Assembly: GCA_003021085.1 (NCBI GenBank)
Contig: PXRE01000033.1
Location: 1-64,000, forward strand
Reading direction: 5' to 3'
Source of the DNA: Halobacteriales archaeon QS_1_68_20
GTDB taxonomy: Archaea; Halobacteriota; Halobacteria; Halobacteriales; PXRE01
DNA: 64,000 nucleotides
In this document: positions 50,463-60,780 of the stretch, piece after piece
Layout of the letters: every line of letters begins with the position of its first letter
Numbering within the stretch: position 1 is the first letter of the stretch
Made by a program: the position numbers and the translations under genes
The notes under the pieces: generated by a model
The model's input: the letters and a program-made list of their open reading frames with translations, nothing else
Told to the model about the DNA's origin: nothing
Databases searched by the model: none

Positions 50463-50845
50463 CCAGGGTCGGTATGGACACCAACGCCCTGATGATGCCC
50501 GTCGAGCTGGACGTCCGCGTCTTCGACGAACTGTCGCGGTTGCTGGACGACTACGAACCGGTCACCGCGCGGGCCGTCGTCGAGGAACTCCGGCGACTGA
50601 AGTCCGGCGGGATGGGCGAGGAGGCGATGGCGGCCAGCGTCGGGTACGACCTGGCGATGGAGCGCTGTCGCGTCGTCGAACACGGTGAATCGCACGCCGA
50701 CGACGCACTCGTCGAACTGGCCCGTGACGGGTCGTTCGACTACGTCGTCACGAACGATGGGCCCCTGCGGGACCGGATCCTGGAACTGGACGTTCCAGTA
50801 ATTGGTTTAAGGGGCCGGAACAAACTGGCGATAACTCGACCATAG
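50459..50845 (+). CDS. PIN-domain ribonuclease-like protein
   Basis: This 128-residue PIN domain starts [20 protein letters not shown], with the first catalytic Asp in MDTNAL. It has acidic residues in [11 protein letters not shown] and the C-terminal Asp motif [16 protein letters not shown]. This single-domain archaeal protein is conserved beside aIF2-gamma in haloarchaea and is thought to act on rRNA or tRNA, not as a VapC toxin; there is no antitoxin partner. Translation is coupled to eif2g through ATGA. Confidence 0.9.
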   Translation: MTRVGMDTNALMMPVELDVRVFDELSRLLDDYEPVTARAVVEELRRLKSGGMGEEAMAASVGYDLAMERCRVVEHGESHADDALVELARDGSFDYVVTNDGPLRDRILELDVPVIGLRGRNKLAITRP

Positions 50846-50846
50846 C

Positions 50847-51419
50847 ATGTACAAACGCGTCAGGCTGCGGGACACGGTAGAGGTCCCGCCCGAGAAGCTA
50901 GCGGACGTCACCCACGAAGAGGTCAGGAAGCTGTTGCAGGACAAGCTGGAGGGTCGCATGGACGAGGACGTGGGGAGCGTCGTGTCGGTCGTGGAGGTCC
51001 ACGACATCGGCGAGGGGGCCGTGCTGCCGAACCGGCCGGGGGTCTACTACGAGGCGGAGTTCGACGCCGTCACCTTCGACCCGCAGATGCAGGAGGTCGT
51101 CGACGGCAACGTCGTCGAGGTCGTCGAGTTCGGCGCCTTCGTCGGCATCGGGCCGGTCGACGGTCTGCTCCACGTCTCCCAGATCTCCGACGAGTACCTC
51201 AGCTACGACGCCGAGAACCAGCAGCTGGCCTCCGGCGAGTCCAGCAAGGTCCTCTCGGTGGACGACGCCGTCCGCGCACGCATCGTCACCAAGAGCATCG
51301 ACGAGCGCAACCCACGCGACAGCAAGATCGGGCTGACGGCCAAACAGCCGGGGCTCGGCAAGCACCGCTGGCTGAAGGCCGAGCGGGAGCGACAGCAGGC
51401 CCAGGCGGGTGATAGCTGA
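50847..51419 (+). CDS. rpo7: DNA-directed RNA polymerase subunit Rpo7 (E')
   Basis: This 190-residue subunit forms the RNA polymerase stalk with Rpo4. It has the N-terminal RNP-like domain (MYKRVRLRDTVEVPPEKLAD) and a C-terminal S1 domain (GNVVEVVEFGAFVGIGPVDG, LLHVSQISDEYLSYD). It follows the PIN gene by 1 nt. GGTTTAAGG at 50802-50809, inside the PIN gene, could be an extra internal promoter. Confidence 0.95.
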   Translation: MYKRVRLRDTVEVPPEKLADVTHEEVRKLLQDKLEGRMDEDVGSVVSVVEVHDIGEGAVLPNRPGVYYEAEFDAVTFDPQMQEVVDGNVVEVVEFGAFVGIGPVDGLLHVSQISDEYLSYDAENQQLASGESSKVLSVDDAVRARIVTKSIDERNPRDSKIGLTAKQPGLGKHRWLKAERERQQAQAGDS

Positions 51420-51619
51420 TGGCGAGCGACCGGCTGGTCTGTCGGGACTGCCACCGCGTGATCGACGACGACGAGGCCGAGGTCTGTCCCGCCTGCGGCT
51501 CGACGAGCCTCACGGAGGACTGGGCCGGCTACGTCATCATCGCCCACCCCGAGGACAGCGAAATCGCCGAGAAGATGGAGATCTCCGAACCGGGCAAGTA
51601 CGCGCTGAAGGTCCGGTAA
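51419..51619 (+). CDS. spt4: transcription elongation factor Spt4 (RpoE'')
   Basis: This 66-residue zinc protein carries Cys pairs in VCRDCHRV and VCPACGSTSLTEDWAGYVII, then EDSEIAEKMEISEPGKYALK. It binds Spt5 and clamps RNA polymerase during elongation. Its ATG overlaps the rpo7 stop (TGATG). Confidence 0.94.
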   Translation: MASDRLVCRDCHRVIDDDEAEVCPACGSTSLTEDWAGYVIIAHPEDSEIAEKMEISEPGKYALKVR

Positions 51620-51635
51620 CCGGGCGGATCGATCG

Positions 51636-52169
51636 ATGGCCGACGTTCTCCTGGAGTTACCCGAGCACGCCCGCGGCGAGTTCAAGGAGCCGCTGGGGCC
51701 GATCACGACCGACGCCGACGAGTTGCTGGCAGCGGTCGGTGACCCGCTCGTCGCGGTCGGTGACGTGGTGACCGCCCACCTCGAACGGGCGGGCTACCGC
51801 CCCAACGTAGCGATGATCGACGAACGCACCCAGCGCGGCGCCGTCGACGACGACGTGCTGGCCGCGCTACGGGAGCCCGACGTCACGGTCGAGAACCCCC
51901 CGGCGACGCTGACCCGCGAGTTGCTGACTGCGCTGGCGGAGGCGGTCCACGCCGGGACGCCGACCACGATCATGGTCGACGGCGAGGAGGACCTGGCGAC
52001 CCTGCCCGCGGTGCTGGCGGTCCCGGACGGCGCCAGCGTGGTCTACGGTCAACCTGGCGAGGGGATGGTCCACGTTCGCGTGGATGCGACCGTCCGCGAG
52101 CGCGTGCGCGACCTGTTCTCGCTCCTGGCGGGCGACCGCGAGACGGCGCTTTCGATTCTGGGCGTCTGA
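51636..52169 (+). CDS. GTP-dependent dephospho-CoA kinase
   Basis: This 177-residue DUF359 family enzyme phosphorylates dephospho-CoA to CoA using GTP, the last archaeal step of CoA synthesis. Family stretches are LGPITTDADELLAAVGDPLV, AVGDVVTAHL, DERTQR and TTIMVDGEEDLATLPAVLAV with YGQPGEGMVHV. It follows spt4 by 16 nt, the usual archaeal neighbourhood. Confidence 0.93.
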   Translation: MADVLLELPEHARGEFKEPLGPITTDADELLAAVGDPLVAVGDVVTAHLERAGYRPNVAMIDERTQRGAVDDDVLAALREPDVTVENPPATLTRELLTALAEAVHAGTPTTIMVDGEEDLATLPAVLAVPDGASVVYGQPGEGMVHVRVDATVRERVRDLFSLLAGDRETALSILGV

Positions 52170-52197
52170 CCGACGTCCGGTCCGGTGGCGGGCGAGT

Positions 52198-52554
52198 CTA
52201 CTCCATCGTCGAGCCGACGAAGCCCCCGACCAGGCCGCCCCCCACGGCGTTGCCGAACCTCACCGTCGCGAGGACGATTCCGGTGCCGAGGTTCCCCGCG
52301 GCGGCGGGCACGATCAGCCAGAACAGTGCCATCGCACCACCCCCGATCACGGTGCTGATGAGAGCCTCCACGACGCCCCCGAGGGCGTACCCGACGATCA
52401 GGCCGCCGACGAGGAACTCCGGCTGGACGACCCCCAGCGTGGGTACCCAGGACCCCAGCAGGGCGAATCCGATCACCAGCAGGACGCCCTGGTGGACTGC
52501 GAGGTTCCGTTTCGAGAGCAACGTCGCCACCCTGGCGAGACCGGCCGTGCTCAT
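52198..52554 (-). CDS. small membrane protein, possibly DUF5518-like
   Basis: This 118-residue hydrophobic protein has three or four TM segments rich in Gly/Val (VHQGVLLVIGFALLGSWVPT, EFLVGGLIVGYALGGVVEAL, GTGIVLATVRFGNAVGGGLV). The Gly-zipper look resembles DUF5518 membrane proteins of haloarchaea; the assignment is uncertain. The start is ATG 52554, with GTG 52563 as an alternative. It is convergent with the kinase gene. Confidence 0.65.
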   Translation of the reverse strand: MSTAGLARVATLLSKRNLAVHQGVLLVIGFALLGSWVPTLGVVQPEFLVGGLIVGYALGGVVEALISTVIGGGAMALFWLIVPAAAGNLGTGIVLATVRFGNAVGGGLVGGFVGSTME

Positions 52555-52718
52555 GGTTCCCACCGTCGTCGGAGCCGGACTTTATTCTACCGCTCGTTGA
52601 CCGAACCGTACGCTCGCGGGGTCGCGTCGGGTGTGGTTTGGTACCACGTCGGCCTCGTCTCGTCGTTCGGGGTCGTAATCCTTTTAGGATCGTCGGGCCG
52701 ATTTCAGGGTAACTGACC

Positions 52719-53036
52719 ATGGAACTCCGGATTATCGAGGAAGCGGACAACCCGATGCTGCACCGGACCGACGTTCGTTTCGAGGTGACTCACGACGAGG
52801 CGACGCCCTCGCGGCTGTCCGTGCGCGACAGCCTGGCGGCCAAACTCGACCGCGCGAGCGAGGAGGTCGTCGTCCGCGAACTGGACACGAAGTTCGGCAT
52901 GCGGACGACCGTGGGCCACGCGAAGGTCTACGAGAGCCCCGAGCACGCCCAGGAAGTCGAGCACGAGCACATGCTCGAACGGAACAAGATCACTGCCGAG
53001 GCCGACGAGGAGGCCGAGGAGGCCGAGGAGGCATGA
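52719..53036 (+). CDS. rps24e: 30S ribosomal protein S24e
   Basis: This 105-residue ribosomal protein has family stretches [40 protein letters not shown] and [20 protein letters not shown]. The tail is a repeated acidic [14 protein letters not shown]-like CTTTTAGG at about 52680 gives a short leader. The stop overlaps the S27ae start. Confidence 0.96.
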   Translation: MELRIIEEADNPMLHRTDVRFEVTHDEATPSRLSVRDSLAAKLDRASEEVVVRELDTKFGMRTTVGHAKVYESPEHAQEVEHEHMLERNKITAEADEEAEEAEEA

Positions 53037-53164
53037 GTCGTCACGAGCACTACGACGACGGCGAGGAGACCAAAGAGCGGTGCCCGGAGTGCGGCGACGC
53101 CTTCCTGGGCGACCACGGCGACCGAAAGCACTGCGGCAAGTGCGGCTACACCGAGTGGCAGTAA
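53033..53164 (+). CDS. rps27ae: 30S ribosomal protein S27ae
   Basis: This 43-residue zinc ribbon ([20 protein letters not shown], then KCGYTEW) has all four Cys. The ATG at 53033 overlaps the S24e TGA. It was missed by length filters but is unmistakable. In many haloarchaea the kae1-bud32 gene follows; here an 860-bp repeat region follows instead. Confidence 0.95.
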   Translation: MSRHEHYDDGEETKERCPECGDAFLGDHGDRKHCGKCGYTEWQ

Positions 53165-53180
53165 CCGGTCAGTGATTCCG

Positions 53181-53249
53181 TTTTTTCGCGTGCTGGACGG
53201 GCAGCCGTGGCTCTTTTTTTCGCGTGCTGGACGGGCAGCCGTGGCTCTT
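53181..53249 (+). terminator. duplicated 34-bp unit with T tracts (probable terminator)
   Basis: The unit TTTTTTCGCGTGCTGGACGG + GCAGCCGTGGCTCT occurs twice in tandem (53181-53214, 53215-53248). Each copy opens with a run of at least six T, and the S27ae stop is 17 nt before the first. Archaeal transcription ends at such oligo-T runs, so the duplication makes a double terminator. Confidence 0.65.
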
Positions 53250-54024
53250 AGTTTTTGGAGATCGCGTGTTTGGCGGTGATGGTGGGGACGGTCGCTCGCC
53301 GGGATCATATGAATATATGTGAATATATTCATATATCGGGGGGACACCTCCGTGGCGCGCTCGTGACTTCGGTGACTGCAACGCGCGAGGGATTCATCGC
53401 GAACCAGCAAGACTAGCGGCATGCAAGGCCTAAGGGTCAGCCTCACGCCTCCCCAGCCGTGCGGTCGGCCCGAGCGCCGCCCGCGGACCACCGGGAGAGC
53501 AAGCTCTCCCGAGCTCCCGCTCGCAGGCTCGCGGGAACCTCGCGCGCGCCGTGGCGGTTGGCGGGGGTTATATGAATATATGCACATATATTCATATGTA
53601 CCTTCACAGCCGGCGGTGGCGCGCGCTGGCGCGGCCGCCGTGCCGTTCCCGCGCAGCGAAGCGAGCAGGACCGTCTCGCCAGCCGCCACCACCGCGCGCG
53701 GGATGAGCACCGTGCTCACAAATCGGAGATTTTTGGCATCTGGGAAATCGGAGATTTCCGAGGAGTCCGCAGGCGCTTCGCTCCTGCGAGATCCAGCGAG
53801 AGCTTGCCTCTCGCGCTGCCCCCGAGTCGAGCCCGCGGGGGCTTTCTGCGTGTTGGTGACCACGCAACCGTCAGAAGAGCGCACGCGAGAGCTTTCTGCG
53901 TGTTGCCGATCAAGCTCCCGCCCACAGAGAGAACGCAAAACCTTCAGCACCGACCACCCGACGACTACCCTCAGGTTTCTCCGGTACCACCCGTTCTTAG
54001 CCGCTCGGGACCCAGGGAACGAGT
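53250..54024. repeat. repeat-rich intergenic region with two AT palindromes
   Basis: There is no gene. It holds AT palindromes at 53307-53334 and 53570-53597, the CGCCTCCCCAGCCGTGCG motif (about 53447) and GCCGGCGGTGGCGCGCGCTGG (about 53610, the inverse of 6357). On the minus strand there are two copies of CGCAGAAAGC(C/T)C (around 53850 and 53905). The first is followed by CCCGCGGGCTCGACTCGG, the module of 5139, 6126 and 29250. AAATCGGAGATTTTTGG and AAATCGGAGATTTCCGA (53720-53760) are further short repeats. This looks like a landing site for several dispersed elements. Confidence 0.7.
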
Positions 54025-55371
54025 ATGACCGACGAGCGGATGCACCTCAACCTGTTCACGATGAACTCGGTCGAGCACGTCACGCCGGGGTCGTGGCGGA
54101 ACCCGAGCGACCAGTCCCATCGGTACGTCGACCGGGAGTACTGGACCGACCTCGCGCGCACGGCCGAGCGCGGGGGCTTCGACGCCGTCTTCTTCGCGGA
54201 CGTCCGCGGCGTCTACGACGTCTACGGCGACGACCGCGAGACGGCGATCCGTAACGCCATCCAGACGCCGGCCAACGACCCGAGCTACGTTGTCCCGGCG
54301 ATGGCGGAGGTCACCGACCACGTCGGGTTCGCGGTCACGCGGTCGACCACCTACGTCCACCCCTACCAGCTTGCCCGCGAATTTTCGACGCTGGACCACG
54401 TCACCGACGGCCGACTGGCGTTCAACATCGTCACCTCGTACCTGGAGTCCGCCGCGGAGAACCTCGGCCTCCACGAGCGGATGGACCACGACGAGCGCTA
54501 CGACCGCGCCGACGAGTTCATGGAGGTCTGCTACCGCCTCTGGGAGGACTCTTGGGAGGACGACGCCGTCGTCCGGGACCGCGAGTCCGGCGTCTACACG
54601 GACCCCGAGAAGGTCCACGCCATCGACTACGACGGCGAGTACTTCTCGGTGCCAGGCCCGCACAGTTGCGAGCCCTCGCCCCAGCGAACGCCCGTGTTGT
54701 TCCAGGCAGGGTCCTCCGACCGCGGCCGGGAGTTCGCGGCACGCCACGCGGAGGCCGTCTTCGTCAGCCAGCCCGACGAGGAGCACGTCCGGGAGTACGT
54801 CGACGACGTGGGCGAGCGGATGGCCGGCCACGGCCGGGACCCCGACCAGCTGATGGTGTTCCCGGGCCTCGTCCCGATAGTCGGCGAGACGGAGGCGGTC
54901 GCCCGCGAGAAGTACGAGGCCTACAGGGGGAACGTCGGCGTCGAGGGGACGCTGGCGTTGCTGTCGGGGTTCACCGACATCGACCTCTCGGAGCTGGACC
55001 CCGACCAGAAGATCGAACACATCGAGACCGAGGCCATCCAGGGGACGGTCAACGCCTTCGCTCAGGGCGAGAGCGAGTGGACCGTCCGGGAGATGGCCGA
55101 GTTCGCGGGCCTGGGAACCACCTCGCCGGTCGTCGTCGGCACGCCAGAGCAGGTGGCCGACGAACTCGAGTACTGGTTCCGCGAGGTCGGCGTCGACGGG
55201 TTCAACGTCAAGGAGGTAGTCCGGCCAGGGTCCGCGCGGGACTTCGTGGACATGGTCGTGCCCGTCCTCCGGGAGCGCGGCCTCGTCCGCGGGGAGTACG
55301 AAGGAACCACCCTCCGGGAGAACCTCCTGGGCCGGAAGCGACTGGCCGAGGACCACCCGGCGCGGTCCTGA
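54025..55371 (+). CDS. LLM-class flavin-dependent monooxygenase (NtaA/SnaA/DszA-like)
   Basis: This 448-residue FMN-dependent oxygenase is of the bacterial luciferase family. Typical segments are WTDLARTAERGGFDAVFFAD, RSTTYVHPYQLAREFSTLDH, TDGRLAFNIVTSYLESAAEN, then TPVLFQAGSSDRGREFAARH. The family needs a separate flavin reductase, which is not nearby. Substrates range from nitrilotriacetate to sulfones, so none is assigned. It stands alone after the repeat region. Confidence 0.88.
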   Translation: MTDERMHLNLFTMNSVEHVTPGSWRNPSDQSHRYVDREYWTDLARTAERGGFDAVFFADVRGVYDVYGDDRETAIRNAIQTPANDPSYVVPAMAEVTDHVGFAVTRSTTYVHPYQLAREFSTLDHVTDGRLAFNIVTSYLESAAENLGLHERMDHDERYDRADEFMEVCYRLWEDSWEDDAVVRDRESGVYTDPEKVHAIDYDGEYFSVPGPHSCEPSPQRTPVLFQAGSSDRGREFAARHAEAVFVSQPDEEHVREYVDDVGERMAGHGRDPDQLMVFPGLVPIVGETEAVAREKYEAYRGNVGVEGTLALLSGFTDIDLSELDPDQKIEHIETEAIQGTVNAFAQGESEWTVREMAEFAGLGTTSPVVVGTPEQVADELEYWFREVGVDGFNVKEVVRPGSARDFVDMVVPVLRERGLVRGEYEGTTLRENLLGRKRLAEDHPARS

Positions 55372-55423
55372 CTGCCGGAGCCGACGAGGAACATTTATCC
55401 GGGACGGCGGCGACCGGCCGGGC

Positions 55424-56005
55424 ATGGCCGAGGACACCCAGAGCGGAGCAACGCGCGACGGACGGTTCGGTGACCTCCCCTGGCGACGGGGGGCGACCCG
55501 CGGGGCTGGGGCGTTCGGAGCCGCCCTGCTCGGCGTCGGCGCCCTGGTGTTGATCGAGCGGGCGCTCTCGGGTGACCTCGCGGGGCTGGCCGCCGAGACG
55601 GAGGGACTGGCGGAGAACCCGCTGTACGCGGCGGGGTGGCTGTTCTACAACGCCCACCTGGTCGGCGTCATCGTCGGCGGGGAGGCCGTCAACCTGGTGG
55701 ACGCGCTCCGGACCTCGGGGACGGTCCCGGCGTCGCTGGTCTACGCGGTGCCCCCGCCGGCGCTGTACCTCGCCGGCAACGCCGTCGCCCACGCGACTTC
55801 CCACGAGGACGACGAGCGCGGGCGGCGGGCGCTACTGGGTGCGACCGTCGTCGCCGGCTACCTCCCGCTGGTCCTGGTCGGCGCCGTCGCGTTCACGGTC
55901 GACGGCGTCGGGCCGAGCCCCGTCGGAGCACTGGTGTTCGCCGGCCTGGGATACCCGCTGGTCCTGGGCGGCCTCGGCGGCTACATGGCGACCGCGAAGG
56001 ACTGA
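55424..56005 (+). CDS. polytopic membrane protein of unknown function
   Basis: This 193-residue protein has five hydrophobic segments (GAFGAALLGVGALVLIERAL, LFYNAHLVGVIVGGEAVNLV, LVYAVPPPALYLAGNAVAHA, VVAGYLPLVLVGAVAFTVDG, ALVFAGLGYPLVLGGLGGYM). It resembles small haloarchaeal membrane proteins often filed as DUF7978; that name is from memory and uncertain. A TATA-like ATTTATCC precedes it by about 30 nt, giving a leaderless mRNA. Confidence 0.68.
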   Translation: MAEDTQSGATRDGRFGDLPWRRGATRGAGAFGAALLGVGALVLIERALSGDLAGLAAETEGLAENPLYAAGWLFYNAHLVGVIVGGEAVNLVDALRTSGTVPASLVYAVPPPALYLAGNAVAHATSHEDDERGRRALLGATVVAGYLPLVLVGAVAFTVDGVGPSPVGALVFAGLGYPLVLGGLGGYMATAKD

Positions 56006-56158
56006 CGCGGCCGGACGGCCCGGTGACGTTCCCCCACCTGTTTCTGGACGGTCCGATCTGCCCGTAACGGCCGAGAATCGACTACTCGGCATATTAGTTA
56101 AAAATTGAACATGATTTATATAGTATTATCCACTAGACATCTAACAGGTAATCCAACC

Positions 56159-56914
56159 ATGGCAGAAAACGTCGAAGCAGGGACTGAGCGGGGACAAGGT
56201 GAGGGGAAAAGCGGTATCCTGACGAGCTTCCTTCGATCGGTCGTTACGCCGTACTGGCTGTACACGATCCTCCCGGTGTCGTTCATCACGCTGGGGATGT
56301 TGATCGCCTCGATCGAACACGGCTGGGACTGGGAGCTGTGGGGACTCGCGGCCGCCTCGATGTGGTTTTTCGACCAGGGGTTCAAGTCCGTCGACCTCTC
56401 GGCCGACGACCTGGCGGTCAGGCTCCACTCCGGGATCCAGTTCGGCGTGGGGGTCGCGCAGGTGTTGCTCGGCGTGGGGATCACCACCTGGCTGGCCCTG
56501 CAGACGACGCCGTGGGTGCTCCTCCTCGTCGCGATCAACGTCCCCCTCGCGTTCGCCTACGATATGGAGTGGTTCGACGGCCTGTTGCACGATCGGGTCC
56601 ACGTGACCGGGTGGGGGAACCTCGGCATCGTGATCGGGTGGAGCCCGACGGTGCTCGGTTACCTCCTGCTCGCCCAGGAGGTCAGCCTCGGTATCGTCGT
56701 CTTCGCGGTCGGGCCGTTGCTTGTCCTCGGTGCAGTCGTGTGGCCGGAACAGGACGTCAAACCCGAGATCTACCGGGCCGTCGGGATCGAGTACACCAGG
56801 GACGTCGACCGGAACGTCGACCGGTTCCGCCAGCGGTTCGTCTACGCCCAGCTGCTCATCGCCTTCGCGTTCGCGGCGATGATGATCGGCCTCATGATCG
56901 AGTTCGTCGTCTGA
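56159..56914 (+). CDS. polytopic membrane protein of unknown function
   Basis: This 251-residue protein has seven or eight TM segments (VTPYWLYTILPVSFITLGML, VGVAQVLLGVGITTWLALQT, VLLLVAINVPLAFAYDMEWF, WSPTVLGYLLLAQEVSLGIV, YAQLLIAFAFAAMMIGLMIE). AYDMEWFDGLLHDRVHVTGW is a polar loop with His/Asp that could bind metal or diphosphate, somewhat like UbiA-fold proteins; I would not claim that. The promoter has TTTATATA at 56114-56121. I chose ATG 56159 because the upstream frame lies inside the promoter. Confidence 0.7.
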   Translation: MAENVEAGTERGQGEGKSGILTSFLRSVVTPYWLYTILPVSFITLGMLIASIEHGWDWELWGLAAASMWFFDQGFKSVDLSADDLAVRLHSGIQFGVGVAQVLLGVGITTWLALQTTPWVLLLVAINVPLAFAYDMEWFDGLLHDRVHVTGWGNLGIVIGWSPTVLGYLLLAQEVSLGIVVFAVGPLLVLGAVVWPEQDVKPEIYRAVGIEYTRDVDRNVDRFRQRFVYAQLLIAFAFAAMMIGLMIEFVV

Positions 56915-57255
56915 TGGGAAGGCCCCGAGGACCTGGGGCTTCCGGTCGAACCGGACGACCCGTGTTACTCGCTGGTCGCGGACGGTTCCAGTACTCGCGT
57001 AGCGACGGACACGGACAAAACGGTGGACGTCGGGGAAACGGGAACGAACAGCGACGGAACGGCAACCGAGAGGCGAACGGAGAGCGAACGGCGCGAAGGC
57101 GTGATGCCGGATCGGTTCCGGCGGGGGAATCGACGCCGACGGAGTGCGAAGCCGGGACGATCCGCAATCGGGCGTCGGGAGCGTTCGAGAACGGTGCGGG
57201 CGTAGACGGACGTTGGGATCGAGCGGCTAGCGGTGACCAGCGCTTACATCGGCTG
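56915..57255. other. intergenic region, no gene recognised
   Basis: This GC-rich stretch has CGGAACGG/GGGAACGGAA-like short motifs (57030-57120) and no credible ORF or promoter for either neighbour. The left neighbour ends here and the thermosome gene is convergent. It runs into the hairpin array at 57256. Confidence 0.5.
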
Positions 57256-57354
57256 CGTCAGGCGGAGCCTGACGGCCTATGGAAATCGGGCTGTGCCCGA
57301 TTTCCGTCTCGCGGGCGGGGCCCGCTCGACTGGTGGAGGCGACTACGTCGCCTC
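57256..57354. terminator. array of four perfect hairpins downstream of the thermosome gene
   Basis: Four stem-loops, each with a 3-nt loop, follow one another: stem CGTCAGGC (57256-57274), stem GGAAATCGGGC (57281-57305), stem GCGGGC (57311-57325) and stem GAGGCGAC (57336-57354). The last ends 2 nt before the thermosome stop codon. As RNA they would cap the 3' end of the thermosome mRNA and also that of the convergent transcript. Confidence 0.7.
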
Positions 57355-57356
57355 GC

Positions 57357-59048
<1,692 letters not shown>

Positions 59049-59075
59049 AGTCGTGCTAAAGTTGTCTTGCCATTC

Positions 59076-59085
59076 TATATAAATG
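59076..59085 (-). promoter_or_regulatory. TATA box of the thermosome gene
   Basis: CATTTATATAG on the minus strand is 28-37 nt before the ATG at 59048. GGTAC just upstream could be part of the BRE. Confidence 0.7.
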
Positions 59086-59099
59086 TACCGGAGCGAGTC

Positions 59100-60780
59100 G
59101 GCTAATCAGCCGACGGAGGTGATACGACGCCCCATGACACAGGATACCAATGAGTATTTATGTATCCTTTCCGGAGATAGGCGAGTGAAAGCCATAAAAA
59201 GATGCCGCGGGATCGTTTGCTGATCGGTATTTTAGTTAAATCAAAAATTCATCTGTTTATACCACCTTTTTATTTACTAAAATTAATATTCTATTGTGTG
59301 CTTCCGCAAGAAGACCAGGAGGCGCCAAATTCTATATTGTCTTGGGCGACCCTGTACGCCGCGGTACTCCAGAGGTCACTTTTCGATTCCGGACTACCTT
59401 TTACGTGAGAAATCATCGTTGCCCACTCACAACCTTCCGCGTCTTTCCATGTCCGGTAAATGGGCCCTCCGGAATCACCATCTTCCGCATAGTTAGTTGA
59501 CCTTACAAAAATACCGTCTTCTACACAATCATCCCATGGCGCATTTTCTGTATATCCCTTAATAAGACCATCCCTGTTACACGTCGTAGCCCCGTACTTC
59601 CATACAGTCTCATCTTGTGATTTTATTTCGTGTAGTGATTCTTTGGTTGCGTGACCACTGACTTGGATTGTGCTTACGTCTGTCCAATGAACGTGTTCCC
59701 GGTATCCGCTGACATCCATCCCTGACGTGGGTTTGATCAGTGCGTAGTCGGCGCTACGGTTTAATTTCGAAATATCTCCTGCATTTAATTGGTTTCGACA
59801 ATGATAAACTGTTTGTCCATACGTTTCAGGATTACAATCGTCTGGATTCCAAAAGGGATGTCCACACGTCAACAGCCTATCATTTCCGTTATGTCTGACT
59901 CTAGTCGCTGCAGTAAAGCGGGCACCTCCACCATTTTCCATAAGAGCCCCTCCAGCGATCTTGTCGTAGCAATCGTTGTGGCAGTCTCCCCAATGGTCAT
60001 CGAGACTGGTACCTACTGCATCTAGCAGGTTGCCACGCAAGCCTTTTCTATAGTTATTGATAGATGGTGTTCGTTCCTTTTTGATTCTCACGCCGTCTAT
60101 CTCCCCGGGTAAATCAAGTTTGTCCAGATCCGGTTTATCAGCATAAACGATGACGTTGCTGACTTTTCTGTTTGCAATCGTCCTCTCTTCAGTCCCGATA
60201 CTAACCCCAGTGACGAACTGATTATTTGATTGACTAGAGGAGATACGTTCACTGACCCTTTGTGCTTTCTTTTCGAAATGCCACCATGCCTCTGGAACGG
60301 ACTTCCAACGAGTTACCTCGTCACCACGCTTTTCAATTGGGATCTCAACAGTGTCCTTACCGCCACTAACGACACCCATCTTTGCTAACAACATCCCCGT
60401 TCCAATTGTTTTAAAGACAGATCGGCGGTTATATCCCCCTACTGCTTCTTCCGATGAATCCACTCTTTTTTCAGTCATTTTATTCTGGTTTTATGAATGA
60501 ATTATTTCTATTTAATACTTTTGTTATTTTAAATATAAGTAAAGGGGCCAAATGAGCAGACACTAATTAATTACCATCGTCAATTCTTCGCAGAATGTTT
60601 ATTTACGTGCAAAATATATTATTCTCTATGCGGCGTCGAAGTGTACTCGCAGTTATTGCATCAGGTCCTCCAATGAGCGTTACAGGATGTATACAGATGA
60701 CAGCTGATGAGGGTGAACAAACCTCTGCCCCGATTCTATACGAAATTCAGATTGAGATCGTATCTTTCGAAATGGAACAC
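59100..60780. other. AT-rich island 2 (protease/lipoprotein module)
   Basis: GC content falls right after the thermosome promoter and recovers inside the lipoprotein gene at about 60790. The region 59100-59290 has no gene. The island carries an intact protease and the 5' third of a divergent lipoprotein, the same layout as island 1. Confidence 0.7.
59291..60478 (-). CDS. Tat-exported trypsin-like (S1) serine protease
   Basis: This 395-residue secreted protease has a Tat-like signal (YNRRSVFKTIGTGMLLAKMG), a pro-region (about 45-170) and the S1 domain. The catalytic triad is His207 (RLLTCGHPFW), Asp244 (RSADYALIKP) and Ser336 (EDGDSGGPIY). Six or more Cys in the S1 half (DCHNDCYD, DDCNPE, YHCRNQ, TTCNRD, WDDCVED) suggest disulfides. 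It is the intact paralogue of 12557-13649, with the same TC(A/G)H and GDSGG contexts. Codon use is AT-rich and unlike the host. It is divergent from a lipoprotein 149 bp away. The target is unknown. Confidence 0.88.
   Translation of the reverse strand: MTEKRVDSSEEAVGGYNRRSVFKTIGTGMLLAKMGVVSGGKDTVEIPIEKRGDEVTRWKSVPEAWWHFEKKAQRVSERISSSQSNNQFVTGVSIGTEERTIANRKVSNVIVYADKPDLDKLDLPGEIDGVRIKKERTPSINNYRKGLRGNLLDAVGTSLDDHWGDCHNDCYDKIAGGALMENGGGARFTAATRVRHNGNDRLLTCGHPFWNPDDCNPETYGQTVYHCRNQLNAGDISKLNRSADYALIKPTSGMDVSGYREHVHWTDVSTIQVSGHATKESLHEIKSQDETVWKYGATTCNRDGLIKGYTENAPWDDCVEDGIFVRSTNYAEDGDSGGPIYRTWKDAEGCEWATMISHVKGSPESKSDLWSTAAYRVAQDNIEFGASWSSCGSTQ

Noticed and set aside
50459-50845. VapC toxin
   Set aside because: The PIN gene is translationally coupled to aIF2-gamma and followed directly by rpo7; there is no antitoxin gene beside it.
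59202-59408. 68-codon ORF opposite the protease 3' end
   Set aside because: It overlaps the protease coding sequence antisense, and its N-terminal part lies in AT-rich spacer where random stops are few; no recognisable protein.
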